Part shown: positions 24,702-33,327 of the stretch, piece after piece | How positions within the stretch are numbered: position 1 is the stretch's first letter | Layout: each line of letters begins with the position of its first letter | Assembly (NCBI GenBank): GCA_002422795.1 | Contig: DITJ01000111.1 | Location: 963 to 40,945 of the forward strand | DNA length: 39,983 nt | Direction: 5' to 3' | Origin: Alphaproteobacteria bacterium UBA6187 | GTDB lineage: Bacteria; Pseudomonadota; Alphaproteobacteria; Rickettsiales; UBA6187 | The notes under the pieces: generated by a model | The model's input: the letters and a program-made list of their open reading frames with translations, nothing else | The model's database searches: none | What the model was told of the DNA's origin: nothing | Position numbers and translations under genes: made by a program

Positions 24702-25317
24702 AATTCTTCAAATTTGGCACTAAATTTATACCATTATTCTGTTTACGTTTTATTTCCACTATTGTTTTCTCAATAGCTAAATATCTATCTGCATTATTGC
24801 CGCGCGGCGCGCCGATAAATGCTGACAAATCAGGATTTGACGCAAGCCTTTGCATAAGTTCAGATGCGCTGGTAATGTTAAACTCCGCAAGTGCGGTTAT
24901 ATATAACCCCAGATAATCGACTTTGCTTACTGGTTGGTTCTTTATATTATTTTTCAGTATATTATAGGCATATTGATAGCCCAGTATTATTGCCAGTTCA
25001 TCATCTGTTTTTGCAAATGACATAACATCACTATTTACATGGATTTTACCTGGAGTGGTATAGGCATTAACATCGTTTGCAAGATCAAATTCATATATAC
25101 AGCCATTATTAAATTTAGGTATCCTTCCACAAGTTTGCGTTCCGGCTGATTGTATCCTGCTGCCTATTTCCTGAAGGCGGAAACGCATTTTATCTTCCTG
25201 GGTAACTTTTTCAGCTTCCGAAGCCCTGGTTACAACGCCGAGGTAAGGACGCTCAGGTTTGGCACAGGCACTTATCAGGCACACTAAAAATAACAAACTG
25301 GTAATTCTTATGGGCAT
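24700..25317 (-). CDS. M48-peptidase-like lipoprotein with lost zinc site
   Basis: The start at 25317 gives MPIRITSLLFLVCLISAC, a lipoprotein signal with Cys18; an upstream ATG at 25359 would bury it. The rest follows the M48 peptidase pattern: DVNAYTTPGKIHVNSDVM, then DDELAIILG, where active members have GHExxH. Here that motif reads GYQYAY (residues 113-118), so both zinc histidines and the catalytic Glu are gone. The protein is therefore probably a non-catalytic envelope lipoprotein that may bind partners or substrates. The C-terminal half (LMQRLASNPDLSAFIG) fits the helical end of the fold. The family call rests on pattern recall. Confidence 0.65.
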   Translation of the reverse strand: MPIRITSLLFLVCLISACAKPERPYLGVVTRASEAEKVTQEDKMRFRLQEIGSRIQSAGTQTCGRIPKFNNGCIYEFDLANDVNAYTTPGKIHVNSDVMSFAKTDDELAIILGYQYAYNILKNNIKNQPVSKVDYLGLYITALAEFNITSASELMQRLASNPDLSAFIGAPRGNNADRYLAIEKTIVEIKRKQNNGINLVPNLKN

Positions 25318-25481
25318 TTCACATCCATTCTTTAAGATTCTTCCAAAACTGCTTTGCAAAGCATTAAAAACATTATAATAATTAAGGGTTCTTTGTCTAT
25401 TATTAAGGTGATAGATTTTGTGTGGCTATGTATTATAGTCACCCAGGTTCCATCACCAACACACTTAAAAGGTATTTAAAC

Positions 25482-26975
25482 ATGAAAATTACTTTCTCCG
25501 ATATAGACCTCCCTAAAAATGGCGCCGTAATAATCGGTGTCAGCGATTCATTGAAATTAGGGCCTATAGCCACCAAGCTTGACAAAATCGCGGGCGGGCT
25601 TCTTTCTCGTGCCATAAAACTTGGGAAATTCAAAGGTGATAAAGGTGAGGTAATTCCGCTTATTGCGCCAACAGGAACCGATTTAGACCTGGTGCTTATC
25701 TGCGGCATAGGTAAGGATGAAAGCCGCACAACTCTTATAGAGCAGGCGGTGGGCGGAAGCATTGTTCCGGTTCTGAACAAGCATAAGGCAAAAAAAGCCA
25801 CATTCATTTTAGAAAAAGTTAAAAATGATGATGAACTTGCGGCTAATATCGCTTATGGCGCAATTTTGCGTTCTTATACATTTGATAAATACCGCACCAC
25901 AGTAAAGGAAGATAAAAAGCCAAGCTTCAAAGAGCTTAATATTGCTACTTCTTCCGCGTCTGATGCAGAAAAGATTTTTGCTAAACTTGAGAAAATTGCC
26001 GATGGTGTGTTCCTTGCGCGTGACGTTGTAACTGAGCCGCCTAATGTTTTGTATCCTGAAAGCTATGCGGAAATTATCAAGAAAGATCTTACCAAACTTG
26101 GCGTAGTTGTTAAAATTCTGAATGTTAAGCAAATGGAAAAGCTGGGCATGGGCTCGCTTCTTGGAGTGGGGCAAGGTTCAATAAAAGATTCGCGCCTTGT
26201 AGTTATGGAATGGAATGGTAAAGGCAAGGCTGATGCTGATTTCCCGCTCGCATTAGTGGGTAAAGGCGTTACTTTCGATACTGGCGGTATTTCCATTAAA
26301 CCGGCTGCCGGCATGGAAGATATGAAATACGACATGGGCGGCTCTGCGGCTGTTGTGGGTGCAATGAAAGCTTTAGCCGGGCGCAAGGCAAAAGTTAATG
26401 TGGTTGGTGTTGTGGGTCTGGTTGAGAATATGCCAGGGCATAATGCACAAAGGCCAAGCGATGTTGTGGTTAGTATGTCTGGCCAGACAATCGAAGTGCT
26501 AAATACCGATGCAGAAGGCCGCCTGGTGCTTGCCGATGCATTATGGTATACGCAGGAAAATTATAAGCCAAATAACATTATTGACCTTGCCACACTTACA
26601 GGCGCAATCACCATCGCACTTGGCCAGGAATATGCCGGGTTATTTTCGAATGATGACACCCTTTCCGAAAATCTTGCTAAAGCAGGAAAGGCAACCGGTG
26701 AAAAATTATGGCGCTTCCCGATGGGTGATGAATACGATAAATTAATCGATTCCCCAATTGCCGATATGCAGAATATCAGCTCTGGCAAGGGTGCTGGCAG
26801 TATTACAGCCGCACAATTTTTGCTAAGGTTTATTCAAAAGGGAACTAACTGGGCGCATCTGGATATTGCAGGCGTTGCCTGGACTAAGGAAGCCAAAGAT
26901 ACCTGCCCAAAAGGTGCAACCGCTTTTGGTGTAAAACTTCTTGAAAATTATGTTGCTGAGAATTTCGAGAAATAA
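25482..26975 (+). CDS. pepA: leucyl aminopeptidase (PepA), M17 family
   Basis: A cytosolic dizinc/manganese aminopeptidase. The catalytic domain has GKGVTFDTGGISIKPA, MKYDMGGSAAVVGAM, and the signature NTDAEGRLVLADAL, with metal-binding Lys, Asp and Glu in place. The N-terminal half (MKITFSDIDLPKNG) is the usual macro-like domain. The frame opens at 25422, but ATG at 25482 has AAAAGG eight bases before it and matches family starts, giving 497 residues. It probably helps recycle peptides. The GNAT gene begins immediately after the stop, so the two form an operon. Confidence 0.92.
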   Translation: MKITFSDIDLPKNGAVIIGVSDSLKLGPIATKLDKIAGGLLSRAIKLGKFKGDKGEVIPLIAPTGTDLDLVLICGIGKDESRTTLIEQAVGGSIVPVLNKHKAKKATFILEKVKNDDELAANIAYGAILRSYTFDKYRTTVKEDKKPSFKELNIATSSASDAEKIFAKLEKIADGVFLARDVVTEPPNVLYPESYAEIIKKDLTKLGVVVKILNVKQMEKLGMGSLLGVGQGSIKDSRLVVMEWNGKGKADADFPLALVGKGVTFDTGGISIKPAAGMEDMKYDMGGSAAVVGAMKALAGRKAKVNVVGVVGLVENMPGHNAQRPSDVVVSMSGQTIEVLNTDAEGRLVLADALWYTQENYKPNNIIDLATLTGAITIALGQEYAGLFSNDDTLSENLAKAGKATGEKLWRFPMGDEYDKLIDSPIADMQNISSGKGAGSITAAQFLLRFIQKGTNWAHLDIAGVAWTKEAKDTCPKGATAFGVKLLENYVAENFEK

Positions 26976-27509
26976 ATGCTGGAAACAAAGCGCCTTATTT
27001 TGCGAAACTGGCGGGAATCTGACCTGCCAGAATTTGCAACGATGAATGCAGATAAGCGGGTGATGGAGTTTTTTCCATCCCCGCTTACCAGCCTTGAATC
27101 TGACGCGCTCGTTACAAAATTTACTAAGCACTTCGCGGATCACGGCTACGGCCTATGGGCTGTAGAAGTTAAAGGGGAAGCGCCATTTATCGGCTTTATT
27201 GGCCTTGCCATACCATCATTTGCGGCACATTTCACCCCATGCGTTGAAATTGGCTGGCGTATAGCTTATGAACATTGGGGCAATGGTTATGCGACTGAAG
27301 GCGCCAAAGCTGTATTGCAATATGGTTTTGAAGTTCTTTCTTTAAAAGAAATTGTATCTTTTACTGCCGAAATAAACACGCGCTCCCAGAATGTTATGCA
27401 GAAAATCGGCATGACCCACAATCCCGATGACGATTTTGACCACCCGCATCCTTCAATACCAACAGGCCATCAGCTTAAAAAGCACGTGCTTTATAGGAAA
27501 GGGAGCTAG
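26976..27509 (+). CDS. RimJ/RimL-type GNAT acetyltransferase
   Basis: A 177-residue N-acetyltransferase of the Acetyltransf_3 type. It starts LETKRLILRNWRESDLPEF, has the acetyl-CoA loop region EIGWRIAYEHWGNGYATEGA, and the C-terminal pattern NTRSQNVMQKIGM. The substrate cannot be told; relatives acetylate ribosomal proteins, other protein N-termini or small molecules. The ATG follows the pepA TAA without spacing. The TAG stop (27507-27509) is the first three bases of the IS982-type terminal repeat, so the natural C-terminus may have been slightly altered by insertion. Confidence 0.8.
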   Translation: MLETKRLILRNWRESDLPEFATMNADKRVMEFFPSPLTSLESDALVTKFTKHFADHGYGLWAVEVKGEAPFIGFIGLAIPSFAAHFTPCVEIGWRIAYEHWGNGYATEGAKAVLQYGFEVLSLKEIVSFTAEINTRSQNVMQKIGMTHNPDDDFDHPHPSIPTGHQLKKHVLYRKGS

Positions 27510-28205
27510 GCTCTGTTAACAAACCCGAGTAACGCTTAAGGAAAACTTTTGCATTTAAGTTTTTAGGTGACTAAACTACTGCTTTTATTGTACAATATAA
27601 ACAAGTAGTTTAGCCCTGAATATAGATATCACAGCATTATACGCCTGTCTTGATGATTTTTGCAAATTGTACAAATCATCGCAAAAAAAATCATTTATTG
27701 CCCTCCGTTAAATCGCGTAATCGCGAGGGCTACCTTAGCCTTAGTGAGATTCTGCTGATCGAAATATTATTTCATTTCAGCCCATATAATGATTTCAAAC
27801 ATTATTATTTGTATGGAATTATGACAGAACACCGGGATAAATTCGGAAAACCGTCTTGTTATCAAAGGTTTGTGAATCTAAAAAAACAATTATTCATGCC
27901 GCTGACGATTCTTTTGCACAGCATCAGCGGCGAGGAAACCGGAATTTATTTCGCCGATGCAACATCATTAAAAGTGTGTAGAAACAAGCGCATACATCGA
28001 CACAAATTTTTCGATGGCTTTGCGGCTCGTGGAAAAACAACGATGGGCTGGTTTTTGGCCGATCTTATGAAAAATCTGAAGGGAAAATGTTACGCTGACA
28101 AAGCCTATATCGGCAAAAAAATCTTTGCCAAATTATGGAAAAATGGATTGCACCTTGTCGTTGGAATCCGCTCGAATATGAAAAATTATCTTATGCCGTT
28201 TATTA
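27507..28205 (+). mobile_element. remnant of an IS982-family insertion sequence
   Basis: The left end TAGGCTCTGTTAACAAA (27507-27523) matches the termini of MITE family 1. It is followed by a decayed IS982-type transposase. The right end and the transposase C-terminus are missing, and the homology stops about 12 bases before the mnmE stop codon. The element is immobile by itself but is the likely source of the terminal repeats seen at 20478, 20598 and 36384. Confidence 0.75.
27616..28205 (+). pseudogene. IS982-family transposase, frameshifted and deleted
   Basis: From 27616 the frame reads LNIDITALYACLDDFCKLYK, with CTG where ATG is expected, and stops soon after a run of eight A. The following frame continues SRNREGYLSLSEILLIEILF, then HYYLYGIM, YFADATSLKVCRNKRIHRHK and ARGKTTMGWF, all typical of IS982 transposases. 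After GWF about 35-40 residues containing the second catalytic Asp region are missing, and the text resumes LKGKCYADKAYIGKKIF. It ends near KNYLMPF without the normal C-terminus. So it has four defects: start, frameshift, deletion and truncation. Confidence 0.8.
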
Positions 28206-28216
28206 TAACGCAAACA

Positions 28217-29566
28217 TCACTTCCCAATACAAAAACTACTAAAAATTTTGCCTAATATTTCTTCAACATCAATCCTGCCGGTTATTTTGCCCAGGGAATT
28301 AGCTGTGTGGCGTAAATCTTCTGCGGCAAGTTCGATTGGTTTACTTAAGGAAAATAGTTCTAAGGAGGTTAAGGCCTCTTGCAATAAAGAGCGGTGGCGC
28401 TGGCGGGTGATAACGGGGTCGCCGCCGATATTAAAATTATCTTCCGCAAATTTCTTTATTTGGAGGAGGATTTTATCAATCCCTACCCCATTATTGAAAG
28501 ATGCTTCAGTGGTTGTAATTCCCGCAACTTGCGGAATAAAATTAACATTCTGTAATAAATCAATTTTATTTAGAATAACGATTGAATCTTGCTTTATTAA
28601 TGAATGAAAATCATCCCCTAAAACTTGGGATAGCTTCTCTTCTGAATAATCTTCAGCATCAAATACAATAATTTTAAAGTCAGCATCTTTTGCTCGCGCA
28701 AGCGCCCTTCTAATGCCTTCGGCCTCAATTTCACCGGCGCTTTCGCGTATGCCTGCAGTATCGGCAATTACAATCGGATAGCCACCCAAATCCAGATGCA
28801 CTTCAATAATATCGCGCGTAGTTCCGGCATGTTCGGAAACTATTGCCACATCACGCCTTGCAAGCAGGTTTAGAAGTGAGGATTTTCCCGCATTAGGCGG
28901 CCCAATTATAGCAACGCTTAAGCCTTCACGCAGGCGCTCACCACGTTTATTGTCATTTAAATGCTTTGCAAAAGAAGTTTTTAACTTTTCTACATCATCT
29001 TCAATTTGCGCGGTTATGTGCGGCGGAATTTCTTCATCAGGAAAGTCAATATATGCCTCGATATTGGCAAGGATGGTGAGTAACGCTTCACGCCACTCTT
29101 CGTATAACCTCCCTAATTCCCCCTGCTTTTGGCGCAGTGCCATTTTGGCCTGGATTTTGGTTTCGGCATCGATTAAATCAGCAAGGCCTTCAGCTTCTGT
29201 TAAATCCATTTTGCCGTTTTCAAAGGCGCGCCGGGAAAACTCCCCCGGCTCTGCCATACGCAGACCCGGCATTTCAGATAGAACCTGCAAGACCTCGGTA
29301 ACAACCGCCCTGCCCCCATGCACATGAAGTTCAGCAACATCTTCCCCGGTGAAGCTTGCAGGCGCTTTAAAGCATAATATTAATGCTTCATCTATAAGCT
29401 CATTGGTATCCGGGTTAAAAATTCTGGATAAACTGGCAAGCCTTGGCGGAGGAGGCTGTTTGCGGGTTAAAGATGCAAGTGCGCTTCCTGCTTTTTCACC
29501 AGAAATCCTTATAATAGCAACGCCGGATTTAACAGGAGCAGTGGCAGTGGCGAAGATTGTGTCCAT
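28217..29566 (-). CDS. mnmE: MnmE, tRNA wobble-uridine modification GTPase
   Basis: MnmE, with MnmG, adds (carboxy)methylaminomethyl groups to U34 of certain tRNAs. Start MDTIFATATAPVKSGVAIIRISG and the tetrahydrofolate-binding N-domain are typical. A central helical domain carries a G domain at about 215-370: G1 GPPNAGKSS, G2 AGTTRD, G3 DTAG and G4 NKID. The C-terminus FSSFCIGK keeps the essential Cys and ends the protein exactly as in the family. At 449 residues it is full length. The IS982 remnant abuts its 3' end without damaging it. The tRNA-Ile gene lies upstream. Confidence 0.95.
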   Translation of the reverse strand: MDTIFATATAPVKSGVAIIRISGEKAGSALASLTRKQPPPPRLASLSRIFNPDTNELIDEALILCFKAPASFTGEDVAELHVHGGRAVVTEVLQVLSEMPGLRMAEPGEFSRRAFENGKMDLTEAEGLADLIDAETKIQAKMALRQKQGELGRLYEEWREALLTILANIEAYIDFPDEEIPPHITAQIEDDVEKLKTSFAKHLNDNKRGERLREGLSVAIIGPPNAGKSSLLNLLARRDVAIVSEHAGTTRDIIEVHLDLGGYPIVIADTAGIRESAGEIEAEGIRRALARAKDADFKIIVFDAEDYSEEKLSQVLGDDFHSLIKQDSIVILNKIDLLQNVNFIPQVAGITTTEASFNNGVGIDKILLQIKKFAEDNFNIGGDPVITRQRHRSLLQEALTSLELFSLSKPIELAAEDLRHTANSLGKITGRIDVEEILGKIFSSFCIGK

Positions 29567-29761
29567 TGTAAAATCCCTGCCGAGGGCAAGTGCCCTTCTA
29601 TAAATTCATTAATAGCAACTATTTATATGTATTTGTTAGTAAAATAAAGCAAAAATAACATAGAGGAAGAATAGATAAGTCAAAATAGGGCTTAATTTTC
29701 AAAAGACCAGTATGCGACAAAATTTCACCCCGGATGCCCGCTTAGAAGATTTAATGAACAT

Positions 29762-29922
29762 ATACTCATTCTGTCTCAAGCTGCCGATTATAATGCCTCG
29801 TCTTTATTTGTTATATAAAAAAGTTAAATCTTTGAAATAGAGCCACTATTACTTCAGATTTAACTTTTCCCTATAACAAAAAATACTTGATTCTAATCGG
29901 TAGTTTGAAACAGAATGAGTAT
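29762..29922. repeat. 161-bp MITE-like element, family 2
   Basis: ATACTCATTCTG (29762-29773) is matched by CAGAATGAGTAT (29911-29922), and the inverted similarity continues inward for about 30 bases per side, with further inner pairing (AAGTTAAATC with GATTTAACTT). The whole element is repeated in opposite orientation at 36113-36262. It fills the middle of the 473-base gap between mnmE and the tRNA gene. Bases 29567-29761 and 29923-30039 show no gene or clear signal apart from the tRNA's own promoter region. Confidence 0.75.
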
Positions 29923-30039
29923 AAATGGCATAAATTCCTGAATTTTCCTTTGACATTCCCCGCCTTGGTATTTATAGATACCAGTTACGAATTCAAGGAA
30001 CACCTTTTTAGGGCCTTATTTTCTCTTGATTCTAACTAT

Positions 30040-30116
30040 GCGCTGGTAGCTCAGTTGGTTAGAGCACCGCTCTGATAAGGCGGGGGTCGGAAGTTCAAGT
30101 CTTCCTCAGCGCACCA
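30040..30116 (+). tRNA. tRNA-Ile (anticodon GAT), CCA encoded
   Basis: 77 bases fold into a standard cloverleaf: acceptor GCGCTGG with TCAGCGC (one G-U), D arm GCTC/GAGC, anticodon stem CCGCT/GGCGG, loop CTGATAA with anticodon GAT, T arm GGAAG/CTTCC with loop TTCAAGT, and encoded CCA at 30114-30116. It stands alone rather than in an rRNA spacer. Confidence 0.96.
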
Positions 30117-30372
30117 TTCTCAATCAGATTAATAAATTCGCTCTGAAGAGCTCAGTCTGGTTTGGCTTTGATAGTTCTGGCGATTTTTGCCAATTTTTTA
30201 TCCTGTTGTTTTGTATGGATAGTAGTGGGTTCTGTTATCCTTTAGGGGTTGCTTTATTCCGGTGCATTAGCGCAAGTAAAAGAGCACTTCTATTATTTTT
30301 TCAATATAGACCTTGAATTTTACAAACTCCTACCAAACCATTCAATTAATCTAACTTAGTAAGGAAAATATT

Positions 30373-30540
30373 ATGAAAGAAGATTTTGTTGTTGATATTA
30401 AGGGATCTAAGCGTCGCGTTCTTATTCCACGAGGAGCAGAAAATATAGAACCTTTTTGGGAAGAAGGAGTCGACAACTGTGGACTAATTGACTACTCTAC
30501 AGGCAAAAAATATTATGCTGGAAAGATAATCTGGGGATAA
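30373..30540 (+). CDS. small hypothetical protein, 55 residues
   Basis: ATG at 30373 has AAGGAAAA shortly before it and the frame runs to TAA at 30540. The product begins MKEDFVVDIKGSKRRVLIPR, contains EPFWEEG and DYSTGKKYYAGKI and ends IIWG. It has mixed charge, no membrane helix and no signal peptide, and reads like a small folded domain. I do not recognise a family. It sits downstream of the tRNA gene, convergent with divL, in a region with decayed sequence, so it may be accessory DNA. Coding is judged from the ribosome site and protein-like composition. Confidence 0.5.
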   Translation: MKEDFVVDIKGSKRRVLIPRGAENIEPFWEEGVDNCGLIDYSTGKKYYAGKIIWG

Positions 30541-30656
30541 TTGTCTAAGGACATGATTTAAGCAGATTGTATAGCGCCCCCTGAGGGCACAACCAGAATG
30601 GCACAAAAACTACCAAATCGCCCTTCGGCGATGTGGCGCATCAAAACTCTCTGTAA

Positions 30657-30773
30657 TTAAGCCGCAGCCTTGAATAGAGCGAAGTTTGGGATGCGTAATT
30701 TGAGGATGTTATTTACCTCATTTTCCCATATACCGCTCACCAAGTGGCACCATTCCCATAATTTATAGCAAAT
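30657..30773 (-). pseudogene. decayed coding fragment downstream of divL
   Basis: Just past the divL stop the minus strand reads LWEWCHLVSGIWENEVNNIL and then KLRIPNFALFKAAA before a stop at 30657. No start codon belongs to it and it follows the divL stop in the same frame. It looks like the C-terminus of a lost gene, possibly of a mobile element. No family was identified. The sequence from 30541 to 30656 shows only a small hairpin (CGCCCTTCGGCG). Confidence 0.25.
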
Positions 30774-30776
30774 AGA

Positions 30777-33143
30777 TTAATCGGAACTAATTTTCTTAGT
30801 TTTGCGCTTGGCACCTGGTCCATATCTTTTTAAAAACATGGTTACTTTTGTACCTTTATTAGCTTGTGATGAAATGCTAACGCGGCCGCTATGTAATTGT
30901 ATAATGCTCTTTACAATAGAAAGGCCAAGCCCCACACCTGGTTTATGTATTTCTTGCTGTGAAGTAGTCTTATAGAAGCGCTCAAATACCTTGCCCCGCT
31001 CTTCTTTTTTTATGCCTATGCCGGTATCTTCTACCCATATTTTTATTTGCTCTTTATCAGGCTCGGCGCCAATGGTTATATTCCCGCCTGGTTTGGTAAA
31101 TTTTATGGAATTACTTATAATTTTAAAAATAACATGCTTAATCCTTACCTCATCAGCAATAATAGTGCCTATATTTTTATCACATAATAATGTTAAGGTA
31201 AGGCTGTTTGCCTGGCAGCGTTCTTGAAGCAGCTTGACCATTGCACTAAGCACTTTATAAATATCAAATTCTTTTAAATCCAGGGTCATATAGCCTGCAT
31301 CTATTGAGGCAAGGTCAAGTATATCATTAATAAGGGCCAGCAATTCAGAAGAAGAAATGTTTATGCCGTGCACATAATCCATTTGCTGGTTATTTAGTTT
31401 TCCAAAAATCTCCGCGATTAAGGCTTCTGAAAAACCGATTATTGAAGTAAGCGGCGTGCGCAGTTCATAAGAAATATTTGCCAGGAATTCTGTTTTAAGG
31501 TTATCAGCCTCTTCCAACGCCTCGTTACGTTCTATCAAGGCTTGTTCAGCCATTATGGAATCTGTAATATCTACGAATGATACCAGTGTATCGCCGTTGG
31601 GCAGCGGCCTTGAGAGTATATCTATTATGCGGCCATTCTTCAGCCTTTCCTGCCGCACGGAGTATTTGCGCCCAAGTATATCGGATATAAACCTATCCTT
31701 AAATGTTTTCCAATCACTGCTATATTTATAAAGGGTTCTGGTTCTATCCATAACTTCTGAAATATGCGGACGCCCTTCAAGATATTCCTCTTCTTCTCCC
31801 CACATTTTTATATATACCGGGTTATAGAGGCGGATTCTTCCATCTTCCCCGAATAATGCCACCCCTTCACTTAAATTATCCAATGTTTCCCTTTGTACGG
31901 CAATCAGGGTATTAAATGATCGCTCCATTGCTAGCCTGTCGGTAACATCCTCGTAGGCAAATAATAACCCGCCAAGGGCGTGCGGTATGGTTATGATGCG
32001 GATAGACTTGCCATCTGGCAGGTGCATAAGGTCTTCGTGCGGCTTGGTAATATCCTGGAAGAGCATCATTTGCTCTTTGCGGAATTGCTTGAAATCTACT
32101 TGCTCAGGAAGTTTACGCGACTCGCGCAAGACCTCCAGCACTTCCCCGTAAGTAGGGTTGGTATCTAGCCATTTAACCTTTAAACCCCACAAGGTTACAA
32201 AAGAATTATTGTAAAATCTTAGCTTGGTATCCGGGCCATAAACCGCCATTGCGCTGGATGTGCTTTCCAATAAATCCGCATGGGCGGATATATGCCTTGC
32301 CAGTTCTTTCTCTATTTCATCCTGGTCATTTATATCATAAGCAAACCCAAGGATTTCATCGCTGTTTTTAATAACCATTTCGGTGATGTTATAGAACCTG
32401 CGCTCGCCCTGTACTACCAGGTGTTTTTTCATGCGGAGCAAGCGGTTATTATCTTTTGCTATTGCAGAAAGATATGAAAGGCTTTGGTCAAGCTCGGGGA
32501 TTTCGCAAGGAGATACATTTGCGTCATCGCCTTCAACAAATTTACTATATACATAATTGCAGAATTTTATTTTGAAATTACTGTCCCGTTTCCAGATAGG
32601 TATAGGTATAGTATTAAATATGCTGGAATATTCTTTTATCTCTTTATCAAGCTGGGTATTTTTGCTGGTCAAGCTGCGGATATGCTGGACATATTCAGAA
32701 ACATCAAAAAACCAGATAATCACCCCTGTAACATTATAATTTTTATCAAGGATTGAGCAGCCGATACATTGCAATTCCTTGTCACAATCCTGTATAGTGG
32801 CTGTGCCTGTAAAGCGGAAGTTTTCGATTTTACCATTTTTTAAGTCACTGAATTTCTCTAGGAACTCTTCTTTGCCTTCTGTTAGTGAATTAGTGATGGC
32901 TTTAAAATTATCATTACCTTTGCGTAATGAAAGCATGGTTATAAGATTTGTGGAAATATGCGTAATATTTCTATTTTTCTGCCATAAATAATAGCCGCCA
33001 ATAGATGCGGAGTTAACAAGTTTGTATAATTCGCATTTTTTCTTCAAATTCCTTATTTTAATAAACTGGAATACGCATACAGAAAACATTGCTATAAATA
33101 GCAATAATAGCAGTATAAAATATGTATCGGTAGCAAACGCCAT
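30777..33143 (-). CDS. divL: DivL-type pseudo-histidine kinase (Tyr in place of His)
   Basis: A 788-residue protein with one N-terminal membrane helix (about 8-28), then several PAS domains (about 170-285, 290-400 and 410-530), a HisKA dimerisation domain and a GHKL ATPase (NSIKFTKPGG, VEDTGIGIKKEE, GVGLGLSIVKSI). At the phosphoacceptor position the H box reads FLANISYELRTPL, with Tyr559 (codon TAT at 31467-31469) instead of His. This substitution, with the same architecture and similar length (Caulobacter DivL is 769 residues, Tyr550), identifies a DivL orthologue. DivL reads the phosphorylation state of DivK and tunes CckA and hence CtrA in the alphaproteobacterial cell cycle. The other pathway genes are not in the window. 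Confidence 0.8.
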   Translation of the reverse strand: MAFATDTYFILLLLLFIAMFSVCVFQFIKIRNLKKKCELYKLVNSASIGGYYLWQKNRNITHISTNLITMLSLRKGNDNFKAITNSLTEGKEEFLEKFSDLKNGKIENFRFTGTATIQDCDKELQCIGCSILDKNYNVTGVIIWFFDVSEYVQHIRSLTSKNTQLDKEIKEYSSIFNTIPIPIWKRDSNFKIKFCNYVYSKFVEGDDANVSPCEIPELDQSLSYLSAIAKDNNRLLRMKKHLVVQGERRFYNITEMVIKNSDEILGFAYDINDQDEIEKELARHISAHADLLESTSSAMAVYGPDTKLRFYNNSFVTLWGLKVKWLDTNPTYGEVLEVLRESRKLPEQVDFKQFRKEQMMLFQDITKPHEDLMHLPDGKSIRIITIPHALGGLLFAYEDVTDRLAMERSFNTLIAVQRETLDNLSEGVALFGEDGRIRLYNPVYIKMWGEEEEYLEGRPHISEVMDRTRTLYKYSSDWKTFKDRFISDILGRKYSVRQERLKNGRIIDILSRPLPNGDTLVSFVDITDSIMAEQALIERNEALEEADNLKTEFLANISYELRTPLTSIIGFSEALIAEIFGKLNNQQMDYVHGINISSSELLALINDILDLASIDAGYMTLDLKEFDIYKVLSAMVKLLQERCQANSLTLTLLCDKNIGTIIADEVRIKHVIFKIISNSIKFTKPGGNITIGAEPDKEQIKIWVEDTGIGIKKEERGKVFERFYKTTSQQEIHKPGVGLGLSIVKSIIQLHSGRVSISSQANKGTKVTMFLKRYGPGAKRKTKKISSD

Positions 33144-33327
33144 TAAAATAACTAATTGTGGGTAGATATATTGATATTAACCAGATACAGCTATAATACA
33201 ATTAAAAATTACTTATCATCCGGTATTGGAAGGAAAAGAGTTTTGCCTACTGGCTTGCAAAACTATTAGCATGTCTATATATTGACAAAACTTATAAAGT
33301 TGTGGTTATAACTAATAAAATATTTAT

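Noticed and set aside
27650..28255. Intact transposase gene
   Set aside because: Frame starts inside the real gene after a frameshift, lacks about 35-40 internal residues and runs out into mnmE's 3' end with unrelated residues.
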